Positions 14,546 through 23,004 of a stretch of DNA of 64,000 nt are shown piece after piece; position 1 is the first letter of the stretch; every line of letters begins with the position of its first letter. The translations under genes were made by a program, and so were the position numbers. Under the pieces are notes generated by a model. It had not been told where the DNA came from. It was given only the letters and a program-made list of their open reading frames with translations, and did not search any database. Source of the stretch: Saprospiraceae bacterium (GTDB lineage: Bacteria; Bacteroidota; Bacteroidia; Chitinophagales; Saprospiraceae); assembly GCA_016787345.1 (NCBI GenBank), contig JAEUUU010000004.1, positions 27,351 through 91,350 on the forward strand. The letters are read 5' to 3'.

Positions 14546-17104
14546 ATGAAGGTTCTCAAATTCGGCGGCACCTCGGTCGGAACACCCGACACGATTAAAA
14601 GCCTGATCGACATCCTGAAAACATACTACCGCCGCGGCGACAAATTTGCGGTGGTATTTTCCGCATTTTCAAAAGTCACCGACACCCTGATCGAGATGGC
14701 GCGCCGCGCTGCACAAGGCGATCAAACCTATATTGACCTGCTCGATCAGGTGCGCACCCGTCATTTTGAGACCGCAAAAAACCTGCTCCGGCCAGAGTTG
14801 TACGAAGCAGTCGCTGCACCCATGGCCGAAAAATTTACCGACCTGGCCAATGTGCTGCAAGGTATTTTTCTGCTGCGCGAGGTATCGCCCCGCTCCCTCG
14901 ATTTTGTCGTGAGTTTCGGCGAGCGCAATTCGGCTTTCATCATCGCCCATGCCATGCAACAGGCGGGTATCCCCACGCAATACCTCGATGCGCGGAAGCT
15001 CGTCCGGACGGATGCGCAGTTCGGCAACGCCAAGGTCGATGCCGAGGAAACCAACCGGCTCATCACCGAATATTTTGCCCATCACCCTCAGGTACAGGCC
15101 GTTACGGGTTTTATCGGCAGCACAGCCGATGGCCTCACTACGACGCTGGGGCGCGGCGGCTCCGACTATACCGCGGCCCTGCTGGGCGCCGCACTGGATG
15201 CCGAAGTGATCGAAATCTGGACCGACGTGGATGGTGTGCTGACCGCCGATCCGCGCAGGGTCAAAAAAGCATTTACGTTGCCGACCATGACTTACCGTGA
15301 AGCCATGGAAATGAGTCATTTCGGCGCCAAGGTTATTTACCCGCCCACTATACAGCCGGCTTTGGCCAAAAACATCCCGTTGGCCATAAAAAATACGTTC
15401 AAACCCGATTTTCCCGGCACCTGGATCAGTCGGAAAAGCGACGATGCCGGGCATCCGGTAAAGGGCATTTCCAGCATCAACCAGATTTGCCTGCTCACGG
15501 TACAGGGTAGCGGCCTGTTTGGGGTGCCGGGTATTGCCGCCAGGTTGTTCGGCGCACTGGCGCAGGCGGGGGTCAATATTGTGCTGATTACACAGGGATC
15601 AAGCGAGACGAGCATCACGTTCGCCGTGTCGCCCAACCAGGCCAGCCTGGCTAAAATGGCTGTGGAAAAAGAATTTTCCTACGAATTGCGCACCGGCCTG
15701 GTGGATACGCTTAAAATTGAAGGCGACCTGGCGGTAGTGGCGGTTGTAGGTGAAAACATGCGTTATCGCCCCGGCATTGCAGGCCGCTTGTTTCAGGCGC
15801 TCGGCAAAAACGGGATCAATATCGTGGCCATCGCACAGGGTTCGAGCGAGTTGAATATTTCGATCGTCGTGGCGGCTGCCGACGAGACCAAAGCCCTCAA
15901 TGCCATCCACGAGGCATTTTTCCTTTCTGATACCAAAACTCTCCATCTTTTTATCGTCGGCGTGGGCCTGATCGGCGGTACGCTGCTCGAACAAATCCGT
16001 GCGCAGGCAGCGTACCTGCTTGAGAACCGCAAACTGGAAATCAAGATCGTAGGACTGGCCAATAGCCGGAAAATGCTGTTTGCAGAAGAAGGGATTGCAC
16101 TGGAACAATGGCAAGTGCAGCTCGCCGCATCGGAGCAGCCTTTCTCTATCGCACGGTTTGCTGAAACCATGCAAACCCTCAATTTGCCCAATACAATCTT
16201 TGTAGATAATACCGCCTCCGCCGAAGTAGCCGGTTTTTACGAACAAATACTGGGCGCCAGCATTTCTATCAGCACGCCCAACAAACAAGCCGCCTCATCA
16301 CCCTATCTGCAGTACGAGCGGCTCAAACAACTGGCTGCCCAGCGCGGCGTGCTTTGGCGTTACGAAACCAATGTCGGCGCAGGGCTGCCGATCATCACCA
16401 CTTTGAACGACCTGATTCACTCGGGCGACCGTATCCTGAAAATAGAAGGGGTGCTTTCGGGGACTTTGTCTTACATATTCAACGCGTTTGGCCTCGCCCC
16501 CAGCCCTTCTCCAAAGGAGAGGGGAGCGGATAGTCCAGCAGGAGCCACTCCCCTCTCCTTTGGAGAAGGGTTGGGGGTGAGGCCCGAGGGGTCAGGCGCG
16601 AGACGCTTCTCCGACATCGTTCGCGAAGCACAATCGAGGGGCCTGACCGAGCCTGACCCGCGCGACGACCTCAGCGGGGCCGACGTTCGTCGGAAATTGC
16701 TCATTTTGGCACGGGAGACTGGTCTGGCGCTCGAATCAACCGATATTGAACTTGAACAAATCCTGCCGGCCGACTGCATGACGGCGCCGGACGTCGCGGC
16801 TTTTTTCGACACCTTGCAGCGGCACGACGGACACTTTGAACAAATGCGAATGAACGCAGCGGCAGAGGGCAAGGTGCTGCGTTTTGTAGCCTGCCTGTCG
16901 GAGGGCCGGGCGCAGATCGGCTTGCAGGCCGTCGATCAGCGCCACCCGTTCTATTTCCTCGACGGCTCCGACAACATGGTGGTTTTTACGACCGAACGCT
17001 ACCGCGAAAGGCCGCTGGTGATCCGCGGTCCCGGCGCCGGCGCCGAGGTGACGGCTGCCGGCGTGTTTGCCGAAGTAATCGGCATAGGAAGTTACCTGGG
17101 CTGA
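14546..17104 (+). CDS. thrA: Bifunctional aspartokinase / homoserine dehydrogenase
   Basis: An 852-residue fusion that catalyses the first step (aspartate to aspartyl phosphate) and third step (aspartate semialdehyde to homoserine) of the Thr/Met/Lys branch. Aspartokinase: KFGGTS at 5-10, SFGERNSA, GRGGSDYTAALL and WTDVDGVLTADPR. Two ACT domains lie at roughly 310-460 (GVPGIAARLF; RPGIAGRLFQAL) for feedback control. Homoserine dehydrogenase: the NAD(P) loop GVGLIGG near 472-478, NVGAGLPII, KIEGVLSGTLSYIFN and TEPDPRDDLSG. Between SYIFNAF and FSDIVREAQ about 32 extra residues (649-680) come from a palindromic insertion that keeps the frame. No thrB or thrC follows. The stop is immediately adjacent to the stop of the convergent carbonic anhydrase gene. 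Confidence 0.97.
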   Translation: MKVLKFGGTSVGTPDTIKSLIDILKTYYRRGDKFAVVFSAFSKVTDTLIEMARRAAQGDQTYIDLLDQVRTRHFETAKNLLRPELYEAVAAPMAEKFTDLANVLQGIFLLREVSPRSLDFVVSFGERNSAFIIAHAMQQAGIPTQYLDARKLVRTDAQFGNAKVDAEETNRLITEYFAHHPQVQAVTGFIGSTADGLTTTLGRGGSDYTAALLGAALDAEVIEIWTDVDGVLTADPRRVKKAFTLPTMTYREAMEMSHFGAKVIYPPTIQPALAKNIPLAIKNTFKPDFPGTWISRKSDDAGHPVKGISSINQICLLTVQGSGLFGVPGIAARLFGALAQAGVNIVLITQGSSETSITFAVSPNQASLAKMAVEKEFSYELRTGLVDTLKIEGDLAVVAVVGENMRYRPGIAGRLFQALGKNGINIVAIAQGSSELNISIVVAAADETKALNAIHEAFFLSDTKTLHLFIVGVGLIGGTLLEQIRAQAAYLLENRKLEIKIVGLANSRKMLFAEEGIALEQWQVQLAASEQPFSIARFAETMQTLNLPNTIFVDNTASAEVAGFYEQILGASISISTPNKQAASSPYLQYERLKQLAAQRGVLWRYETNVGAGLPIITTLNDLIHSGDRILKIEGVLSGTLSYIFNAFGLAPSPSPKERGADSPAGATPLSFGEGLGVRPEGSGARRFSDIVREAQSRGLTEPDPRDDLSGADVRRKLLILARETGLALESTDIELEQILPADCMTAPDVAAFFDTLQRHDGHFEQMRMNAAAEGKVLRFVACLSEGRAQIGLQAVDQRHPFYFLDGSDNMVVFTTERYRERPLVIRGPGAGAEVTAAGVFAEVIGIGSYLG
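16490..16584. repeat. 95-bp palindromic element inserted in frame in thrA
   Basis: The 37 bases at 16490-16526 match the reverse complement of 16548-16584 at 35 of 37 positions, and both differences are G-T compatible in RNA; the loop is 21 bases. Each arm also contains a smaller hairpin (TTCTCC-AAA-GGAGA). Translated in the thrA frame it gives PSPSPKERG and PLSFGEGLG; the opposite strand gives almost the same peptide (PNPSPKERG, PLSFGEGLG). Neither ThrA homologues nor the domain structure require it. It behaves like a protein-coding palindromic repeat of the kind known from Rickettsia (RPE). Confidence 0.9.
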
Positions 17105-17872
17105 TTATTGGTGAAAATGCCGAATCACACGGCCGTTCAGCTGTTGCAGTGGCCGGTTGTTGCGTCCCTGTTTGTTGACAAATGCACCGATTTGATTGGC
17201 CGATGCCTCCACAGGGTTTTCCAGAACGATCCAGGTGACATTTTCGGTGCAAGGCGGCGTACTGAGCGAGCCGGTATAAGTGTGGTAACTCAGGTTGGCA
17301 GGCAAGAAAGCGCCGGGATTGATGAATGCCGGGTCGTGATATTCCTGGCCGGAAGAGGGGAGTTGGGGTACGATCTGCGTTAGAAACGGATTGATCGCGC
17401 CTTCTCTGACGAACATGCTGACAACAGCCAACTGGCCGCTCTGTGGCGCTTTGTAATCAAAATGCACCTCGACCGGGTATGAAAACCCGTCGACGGTATG
17501 CTCACCGGGCGTATGGAAATGGAATTGCTCCAATTGATACGTGACGCCGTTGAAGGTCAGTTCTGAGCCGGGGTCCATTGTGAAAGCAACTGTGAGGCCG
17601 TTGTTCAACGCGTGAATTTCCGAATCTGCACTCCGTATGGCCAATGGTTCGAGGCTGTTGTCGTCAACCGCTCCTTCAATATTGACCGGAGACTGGGCTT
17701 CTCCGCCGCAGTCGCCGTAGTTCTGGCAGATGTCTTTCCAAAAACCGGGGCCATCGGTACCCCGGTACCCCCATACGGCGCCGGTGCAATCGGGCAGGAG
17801 TTTTTCGTTGTCGCGGCAGGAGATGCTGAGCAGCAAAGTGCTGACCAAAGCGAGGGTAAAAACTTTACGCAT
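17105..17872 (-). CDS. Alpha-type carbonic anhydrase, probable lipoprotein
   Basis: A 255-residue enzyme interconverting CO2 and bicarbonate. The ATG at 17872 gives a lipoprotein signal with lipobox LSISC (Cys19); the longer frame to 17992 has no signal and is rejected. Zinc ligands are His118 and His120 in QFHFHTPGEH and His137 in EVHFDY; SPVNI (61-65) and the C-terminal TGSLSTPPCTENV are also family marks. Two cysteines (near 49-55 and in TPPCTENV) could form the usual disulfide. Likely anchored in the outer or inner membrane facing the periplasm. Convergent with thrA with no bases between stops. Confidence 0.95.
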   Translation of the reverse strand: MRKVFTLALVSTLLLSISCRDNEKLLPDCTGAVWGYRGTDGPGFWKDICQNYGDCGGEAQSPVNIEGAVDDNSLEPLAIRSADSEIHALNNGLTVAFTMDPGSELTFNGVTYQLEQFHFHTPGEHTVDGFSYPVEVHFDYKAPQSGQLAVVSMFVREGAINPFLTQIVPQLPSSGQEYHDPAFINPGAFLPANLSYHTYTGSLSTPPCTENVTWIVLENPVEASANQIGAFVNKQGRNNRPLQQLNGRVIRHFHQ

Positions 17873-18041
17873 ATTGTTTTTCAAATTGATTGGTAAAAAG
17901 TCGGCAGGCTGCCCCTTTGCAGCCCGTGTAACTACACTGCATTTATCATGCCCAATTGGATATACAGGTGTAGAAAAGCCATCAACCCGCACCGGGCGAT
18001 GCCGGGCGGGCTGCTAAGTCAACAAGGTGTTGAGGTGGAGG

Positions 18042-18782
18042 CTACAGTTCTATTACTTTTCTTTTCAGCTCGAAGTGTTTGCCGAGATACACTTTCCTCA
18101 CCATTTCATCGGCCGCCAGTTCTTCCGCAGTGCCGGCTTTCAAAATGCTGCCTTCGAACATCAGGTAGGCGCGATCGGTGATGCTCAGGGTTTCCTGTAC
18201 GTTGTGGTCGGTGATCAGGATACCGATATTTTTGGTTTTGAGCCGTGCAACGATATACTGAATGTCTTCCACGGCGATCGGGTCGATGCCGGCGAAGGGC
18301 TCGTCGAGCAGGATAAACTTGGGGTCGGAAGCCAGGGCGCGGGCGATTTCCGTTCGCCGTCGTTCGCCGCCCGAAAGGGTATCGCCGTTGCTTTTGCGCA
18401 CCTTGTGCAGGTTAAACTCGTCGATCAGGGCCTCCAGTTTTTCCAGCTGTTCGGCGGCGGGGAGTTTGGTCATTTCGAGCACAGCCTTGATGTTGTCTTC
18501 CACCGACAATTTGCGAAACACGCTGGGCTCCTGCGGCAAATAACCGATCCCCAGCTGCGCGCGCCGGTACATGGGTAGTTCGGTAATTTCCTGGTCTTCG
18601 AGATAGACGTTACCGGCTGTGGGGCGGATGAAGCCGACGGTCATGTAAAACGAGGTGGTTTTCCCCGCGCCGTTCGGCCCCAGCAGCCCCACTATCTCGC
18701 CCTGCTGAACCTCATAAGAGACATCTCGGACGACCGTCCGTTTGCCGTATGTTTTGACCAGATGTTCTGCGCGTAGTACCAT
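18042..18782 (-). CDS. lptB: LPS export ABC transporter ATP-binding protein
   Basis: A 246-residue ABC ATPase that powers extraction of lipopolysaccharide from the inner membrane by LptFG. Walker A is GPNGAGKT at 35-42, the signature is LSGGE at 136-140, and Walker B is [12 protein letters not shown] from 157. [10 protein letters not shown] and the phrase [10 protein letters not shown] are typical LptB. ATG 18782 is chosen over an upstream non-ATG extension. Partners lptF/lptG/lptC are not in the window. It lies about 100 bases downstream of the YqeY-like gene on the same strand. Confidence 0.94.
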   Translation of the reverse strand: MVLRAEHLVKTYGKRTVVRDVSYEVQQGEIVGLLGPNGAGKTTSFYMTVGFIRPTAGNVYLEDQEITELPMYRRAQLGIGYLPQEPSVFRKLSVEDNIKAVLEMTKLPAAEQLEKLEALIDEFNLHKVRKSNGDTLSGGERRRTEIARALASDPKFILLDEPFAGIDPIAVEDIQYIVARLKTKNIGILITDHNVQETLSITDRAYLMFEGSILKAGTAEELAADEMVRKVYLGKHFELKRKVIEL

Positions 18783-18885
18783 AATTCTTGTTTGTTGGAG
18801 CAATTTTCAGCAGATGGCGGAGATATGCCTTCACAAAACGCCTCAAATTGCTTTTTGCTGCATGGAGCGACAAAAATAAGCCCGT

Positions 18886-19335
18886 TTATGCGCCCAGCAG
18901 TTTTTTTACGGCTTCCGAAATAGCGCGCCCTTCGGCTTTCCCGGCCAATTGTTTAGAGGCCGCGCCCATCACCTTGCCCATGTCTTTGGGACCGCTGGCG
19001 CCGGTTTCTTCCACGATTTTTTGCAGAATGGCTTCCAGTTCGGCGCCTTCCAGCATGGCGGGCAGGTAACGGCGGATCACTTCAATTTCTTCTCGTTCTT
19101 TTTCCGCCAGCTCGGGACGGTTGTTTTTGACGTAAACATCGAGCGATTCCTGGCGGGTTTTGACCAGTTTTTGCAACATGGCTACCTCGCGGGCTTCGTC
19201 GATGGCCTGGCCCGAGCCGTCGGTTTTAGCCAGCAAAATGGCGCTTTTAATGGCGCGGATACCCCGCAAACTCACCTCGTCTTTTGCTTTCATGGCGACA
19301 ACGAGGTCTTTGTTGATCTTTTCTTCGAGTGTCAT
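18886..19335 (-). CDS. GatB/YqeY domain-containing protein
   Basis: A 149-residue cytosolic protein with the YqeY fold: MTLEEKINKDLVVAMKAKD at the N-terminus, LRGIRAIKSAI, EKEREEIEVIRRYLPAML and GPKDMGKVMGAASKQLAGKAEGR at the C-terminus. The domain also forms the tail of the GatB and GatE amidotransferase subunits, where it contacts tRNA. As a stand-alone protein its exact role is not established. Full length for the family. The ATG at 19335 is unambiguous. Confidence 0.9.
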   Translation of the reverse strand: MTLEEKINKDLVVAMKAKDEVSLRGIRAIKSAILLAKTDGSGQAIDEAREVAMLQKLVKTRQESLDVYVKNNRPELAEKEREEIEVIRRYLPAMLEGAELEAILQKIVEETGASGPKDMGKVMGAASKQLAGKAEGRAISEAVKKLLGA

Positions 19336-19402
19336 TTCTATAATAATTCGATGGTATCAATTTGTGTAAAAAAGTTCTGCCGACTGCGCCTCATAAAGCA
19401 GC

Positions 19403-20836
19403 TTACGCGGCATCCTGTTTCCACCCGAACAATCCTTTTGATTTGATCATGGTGGCTACGGGTTCGGGCACCTGGTGTTCCCAACCGCTCTCTCCGCGCC
19501 GAATCATGCCAATCACTTCTTTGTGGAGAATGGACAACACATCCGGCGTAAAAGAAGCGACATCGACAATCTGGCGGTTTTCGAGCAAATGGGAATAGAG
19601 GTGTCTGATTTCTCCCGGCAGATGTAAACTTTTCGTGGTCAGCAAAGCACCGTCGGGCTCGCGTGCCGGGTACACATAGTAACGAACATTGCGCGGAAAG
19701 AGTTCGCCGAATGCGCCGAGCAGGTTGTCCGGGTTGTCGCGGATGGTTTCTTCCAGGATTGTGCGCAGTTTGCGTACTCCCATGGCCAGACCGATGCGCG
19801 GGGGCTTGTAGTCGGCGAAGTAATTGAGGAGTTTTTTATACGGAATGCAATCCGAGATGATCACCGTCTGGCCCAGTGCACAAAGTATATCGGCCCGGTC
19901 GAGGAAGTCGCGCGTGTCAAGCACACCGTCGCTGCGCAGGTTGTCGAGGGTGATTTCAGTCAAAAAAAACGTTTTTGCCGGATCGACGTCCGGTTCGGCG
20001 CGAAACTGTTCGTAGGCCTGCCGGATCATATCCTGTTGTACCAGGGTAGGGGGGCGATAACTGCCCCGGGCGATGAGCAGCGACTTGCGGTACAGAAATT
20101 CGCCGGCGTGAAGGCTGGTACCGTCGGGGCCAAAAACAGCCACGTGACTAAGGCCATATTGCACCAGCCAAAGGCACACCAGGCGATTGTCGACACCGGC
20201 AAAATCAGGGCCGCTCAGGCGTGCCATATCGATCGCCACGCGGCCATGGAGGTTGTCGAGCAACGATTGCAGTAAAATTTCAGGCTGCCGGGCATACCTG
20301 AAGCATCCATAAATAAGATTGACCCCCAGAATACCCACGGCTTGTTGCTGCAAGCGGTTGTCCTGATCGAGCAGCCTGACGTGCAAGACCAGTTCGTTGG
20401 GCGCCCGGTCGGGTGCAAGCTGAAAACGCAGGCCCAGCCAGCCGTCGCCTTTTATGGTGCGCTGATAATTGATTGCAGAAACCGTATCGGCAAAGGCGAA
20501 GAAGTTTTGGCCCGGGCGCACGGTACGCAGTCGGTCTTCCATGAGCCGGTACTCGTGGTCCAGCATTTTATACAGGCGGGATTCGCACACGTAGCGGCCT
20601 TTGCCCTGCGATTCGGGACCATATATTTCATCGGAAACGATCTTGTCGTAGGCGCTCATGGTTTTGGCGATCGTGCCGGCAGCGGCGCCCACCTGAAAAA
20701 AATGCCGCGCGACTTCCTGCCCCGCCCCGATCTCGGCGAAAGCGCCGTAAATCCGGTCATCCAGATTGATTTCCAGGGCTTTTTGTTCCGTTTCTAAGAT
20801 ACTGCGTGTCACGTCGGGGAATGTATTTGAGGGCAC
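19403..20836 (-). CDS. Conserved uncharacterised protein (often misnamed in databases)
   Basis: A 477-residue cytosolic protein starting at GTG 20836; the next Met is 58 codons in, and the region from LEINLDDRIYGAFAEIGAGQEVARHF onward is already conserved in relatives as I recall them, so the GTG is preferred. Distinct motifs: GAGQEVARHFFQVG, GTIAKTMSAYDK, ESRLYKMLDHEY, FGPDGTSLHAGEFLYRKSLL and TLVIISDCIPYKKL-like (GQTVIISDCIPYKKLLNYF). I recall this family as near-universal in Bacteroidota and annotated variously as TonB-dependent receptor or nicotinamide adenylyltransferase, but neither a barrel nor a nucleotidyltransferase HIGH motif is visible. Function unknown. Confidence 0.8.
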   Translation of the reverse strand: MPSNTFPDVTRSILETEQKALEINLDDRIYGAFAEIGAGQEVARHFFQVGAAAGTIAKTMSAYDKIVSDEIYGPESQGKGRYVCESRLYKMLDHEYRLMEDRLRTVRPGQNFFAFADTVSAINYQRTIKGDGWLGLRFQLAPDRAPNELVLHVRLLDQDNRLQQQAVGILGVNLIYGCFRYARQPEILLQSLLDNLHGRVAIDMARLSGPDFAGVDNRLVCLWLVQYGLSHVAVFGPDGTSLHAGEFLYRKSLLIARGSYRPPTLVQQDMIRQAYEQFRAEPDVDPAKTFFLTEITLDNLRSDGVLDTRDFLDRADILCALGQTVIISDCIPYKKLLNYFADYKPPRIGLAMGVRKLRTILEETIRDNPDNLLGAFGELFPRNVRYYVYPAREPDGALLTTKSLHLPGEIRHLYSHLLENRQIVDVASFTPDVLSILHKEVIGMIRRGESGWEHQVPEPVATMIKSKGLFGWKQDAA

Positions 20837-20855
20837 AAAATACGACGCCGCGGGT

Positions 20856-21422
20856 TCACCGCCAGCGGGTTTTCTCAGCCACAGGCCGGCGCTTGCCGGG
20901 CAATTCCGGCATTTCGTGCCAACCCAGATAAAACAAACCCAGACAGCGCTGGCCTTCGGTCAGGCCGAGAAAAGAACTGGCCTCCAGGGCGCCTTTGGGT
21001 GTGCTCCAGTAGCAGCCCAGGCCCAGTTCGGTGCAGGTAAGCCACATGTTTTGCACCGCCATGGCAACGGCAGCAATCTCCTCAAATTCGGGCACCGCAG
21101 CGGCAGGGTCGCGTTGCATACAAATAGCAATTACGGCGCCGGCCCGAAGCGGGTTTTCACCGGCTTTTTGCATTTTTTCTGCTGAAAATTGCTCTTCAGG
21201 CGTGGTCTGGCGATAATAATCAGCCAGATACTGCCCGAGCTGTTGGCGGCTTTCCCCGGAATGAAACACCACAAAACGCCAGGGCTCCGTGAGGCGGTGC
21301 GTAGGCGCCCAATTGGCATTCTCCAGCAATAACTCGATAACAGAGGTTTCAATTGGTCGTTCGGACAAATAGCTTTTCGGGAAAATGGAACGGCGGCGGC
21401 GGATGAGGTCGGATATGGACAT
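20856..21422 (-). CDS. Nitroreductase-family flavoprotein
   Basis: A 188-residue FMN-dependent nitroreductase. The N-terminal RRRRSIFPKSY contains the arginine pair that binds FMN phosphate, LLENANWAPTHRLTEPWRFVVF is the typical next block, and VAMAVQNMWLTCTELGLGCYWSTP is the dimer/flavin region. The natural substrate is not inferable. Cytoplasmic. It lies 19 bases upstream of the 477-residue gene on the same strand and is probably cotranscribed. Its 5' region begins 15 bases before an octamer repeat tract. Confidence 0.92.
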   Translation of the reverse strand: MSISDLIRRRRSIFPKSYLSERPIETSVIELLLENANWAPTHRLTEPWRFVVFHSGESRQQLGQYLADYYRQTTPEEQFSAEKMQKAGENPLRAGAVIAICMQRDPAAAVPEFEEIAAVAMAVQNMWLTCTELGLGCYWSTPKGALEASSFLGLTEGQRCLGLFYLGWHEMPELPGKRRPVAEKTRWR

Positions 21423-21436
21423 GGAAACGAATTTTA

Positions 21437-21496
21437 TGGTGAACTGGTGAATTGGTGAATTGGTGAATTGGTGAATTGGTGAATTGGTGAATTGGT
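21437..21496. repeat. Octamer tandem repeat (tggtgaat) with inverted mate
   Basis: One degenerate copy (21437-21444) and six perfect copies (21445-21492) of an eight-base word tggtgaat. About 85 bases further on, 21580-21618 contains aaccaattcaccaaataa and a tail of attcatcaattcatcaac, which is a diverged reverse complement. Together they could fold into a long hairpin in the 209-base gap between the nitroreductase start and the T9SS plug gene stop. Unit size and lack of spacers exclude a CRISPR. Confidence 0.85.
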
Positions 21497-21630
21497 TATA
21501 AAAGGGGAGTGGATACTCTCAGTGTTGGTTATAGTGAGTTAATAAATCCCTGAAATGAGAGAAAGTACAACCCTTTTCTAACCAATTCACCAAATAACCG
21601 ATTCATCAATTCATCAACTTTTATCTTTTA

Positions 21631-22896
21631 TTATTTCTGCCCGCTTACGATCGTCACCGAACTCATCAGCCGGTCGTATCGGTCGCCAAAAGGCCGGTAA
21701 TAGACCAGAATAATGTAGTCATTCCGTGTTTCGTACCAGTTTCCTTCAAATTCCGACTCATCTATTTTGCCGCTTTTGCGATCAACGACTACGTATTCGT
21801 AGTTGTAATAGCCTTGTTTCAACAGGGGTTCGACCACATAAGCCTTTGCTTCGGGCAGGTATTCCATTTTAAATTCCGGGCGCAGCCGCCAGTCGCTCAA
21901 TTCGCCAAATACGTACACGTCGGCGTCGTCGAGGGCTTGGTTTTGCGTGAGGGAAAACAGCACGCGGGCATAGTCGCACTCGTCGAGCGTCTGGTTTTGC
22001 TGGCGATTGTCGATGGCATAGCGGCCGTTCAGATCGGCGCGAAACAGGTAGGAAGCTGTGCCCCGGCTCTGGTCGGTGTATAGCGTAACCTCGTAGTAAT
22101 CGTCTTTTTCGCTGATCCTTTTTACACTTTCTCCTCTCGAATCAAAAGCGCGCATATCGAAAAAGCGCCATTCGCGGCCTGCCGGAAAAACGACGCGATC
22201 CTGAAAGTCATACACCAGTTTGGTTTCGCGCTGGGCAAAAGGCGGCAGGGGGCCGATGATGTTATCCCAGCGGAAATTTTGCATCACGTAGGCTTTGACG
22301 TCCTGTTGCGGGTTTTGAATGCGAAAATTGCGGTAGTTGATCGTGAAATCAATTTCGTGGTGTGTGTTGAATTTGTCCACCTTGGCCGGGCGTACAAATT
22401 GCGCATCGATGCCCCAGAGCGACTCCACGACCAGAAAACGCCGTGTCAGCACCAGTCGGCGGTCGTCATCGTTGTCGTAAATTTTCAGCAGGTAATTGCC
22501 CGATTTGGTCCAGCGCATATTCGCATTAGGCAGGCGCAGGGTATAGCGCACATAGGGCGTCAGGGTGTTGAGCGAATTTTGAAATTCGAGGATACGGTCT
22601 TCGTTATACCCATCGATGTACTCGTTATCGACCAGGTCGGAGGGTTGCCAGTCGCTCGTACAATGCTGGATAGTATACAAATAATCCTTGATTTCGCCCC
22701 CAAGGTGGTCGAATTCCAGCACCAGAGCGCCGTTGGAGGGCCGGAGGTCCAGCATGGGATTGGTTTGTGTTGCACCTGCCAGGTGGAACTGTACGGTGGC
22801 GATATCTTCGTCGTAGATGTAATTTTCGTAGCGAATACCTTCGTCCTGGGCCATTAAGGCAAAGGGCAGAAGTGCAAAAAGGAGCAAAAAGCGCAT
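21631..22896 (-). CDS. Type IX secretion system plug-type protein (DUF5103)
   Basis: A 421-residue exported protein, ATG 22896 chosen because it starts a clean signal peptide (MRFLLLFALLPFALMAQ). The body has the DUF5103 pattern now assigned to the T9SS plug: IYDEDIATVQFHLAGATQTNP, LEFDHLGGEIKDYLYTIQHC, NEYIDGYNEDRI, PLPPFAQRETKLVYD and the C-terminal YNYEYVVVDRKSGKIDESEFEGNWYETRNDYIILVYY. In Flavobacterium the plug closes the SprA translocon from the periplasm. Two T9SS cargo proteins occur in this window, consistent with that role. Assignment by recognition of the family, not by search. Confidence 0.86.
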   Translation of the reverse strand: MRFLLLFALLPFALMAQDEGIRYENYIYDEDIATVQFHLAGATQTNPMLDLRPSNGALVLEFDHLGGEIKDYLYTIQHCTSDWQPSDLVDNEYIDGYNEDRILEFQNSLNTLTPYVRYTLRLPNANMRWTKSGNYLLKIYDNDDDRRLVLTRRFLVVESLWGIDAQFVRPAKVDKFNTHHEIDFTINYRNFRIQNPQQDVKAYVMQNFRWDNIIGPLPPFAQRETKLVYDFQDRVVFPAGREWRFFDMRAFDSRGESVKRISEKDDYYEVTLYTDQSRGTASYLFRADLNGRYAIDNRQQNQTLDECDYARVLFSLTQNQALDDADVYVFGELSDWRLRPEFKMEYLPEAKAYVVEPLLKQGYYNYEYVVVDRKSGKIDESEFEGNWYETRNDYIILVYYRPFGDRYDRLMSSVTIVSGQK

Positions 22897-22957
22897 ATTT
22901 TTCAAGGGTAAAAAAGACAGCAAGAACGCGTTATGCCGTAACAAAATTGCCTGCAGA

Positions 22958-22981
22958 GGGCTTCGGCGCGGCGCGAAGCCC
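22958..22981 (-). terminator. Hairpin downstream of the pseudouridine synthase gene
   Basis: GGGCTTCG at 22958-22965 pairs with CGAAGCCC at 22974-22981 around an eight-base loop, 23 bases past the stop at 23005. It has no U-run on the minus strand, only a short run on the plus strand, so termination is possible but unproven. Confidence 0.4.
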
Positions 22982-23004
22982 CCCCGTTTTTATCATGCCC
23001 AACG

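Noticed and set aside
16490-16584. Group I or II intron, or a sequencing artefact in thrA
   Set aside because: It is too short for an intron, keeps the frame, and is an elaborate palindrome; an assembly error would rarely do this.
21437-21496. CRISPR-like array
   Set aside because: The unit is eight bases with no spacers; it is a simple tandem repeat.
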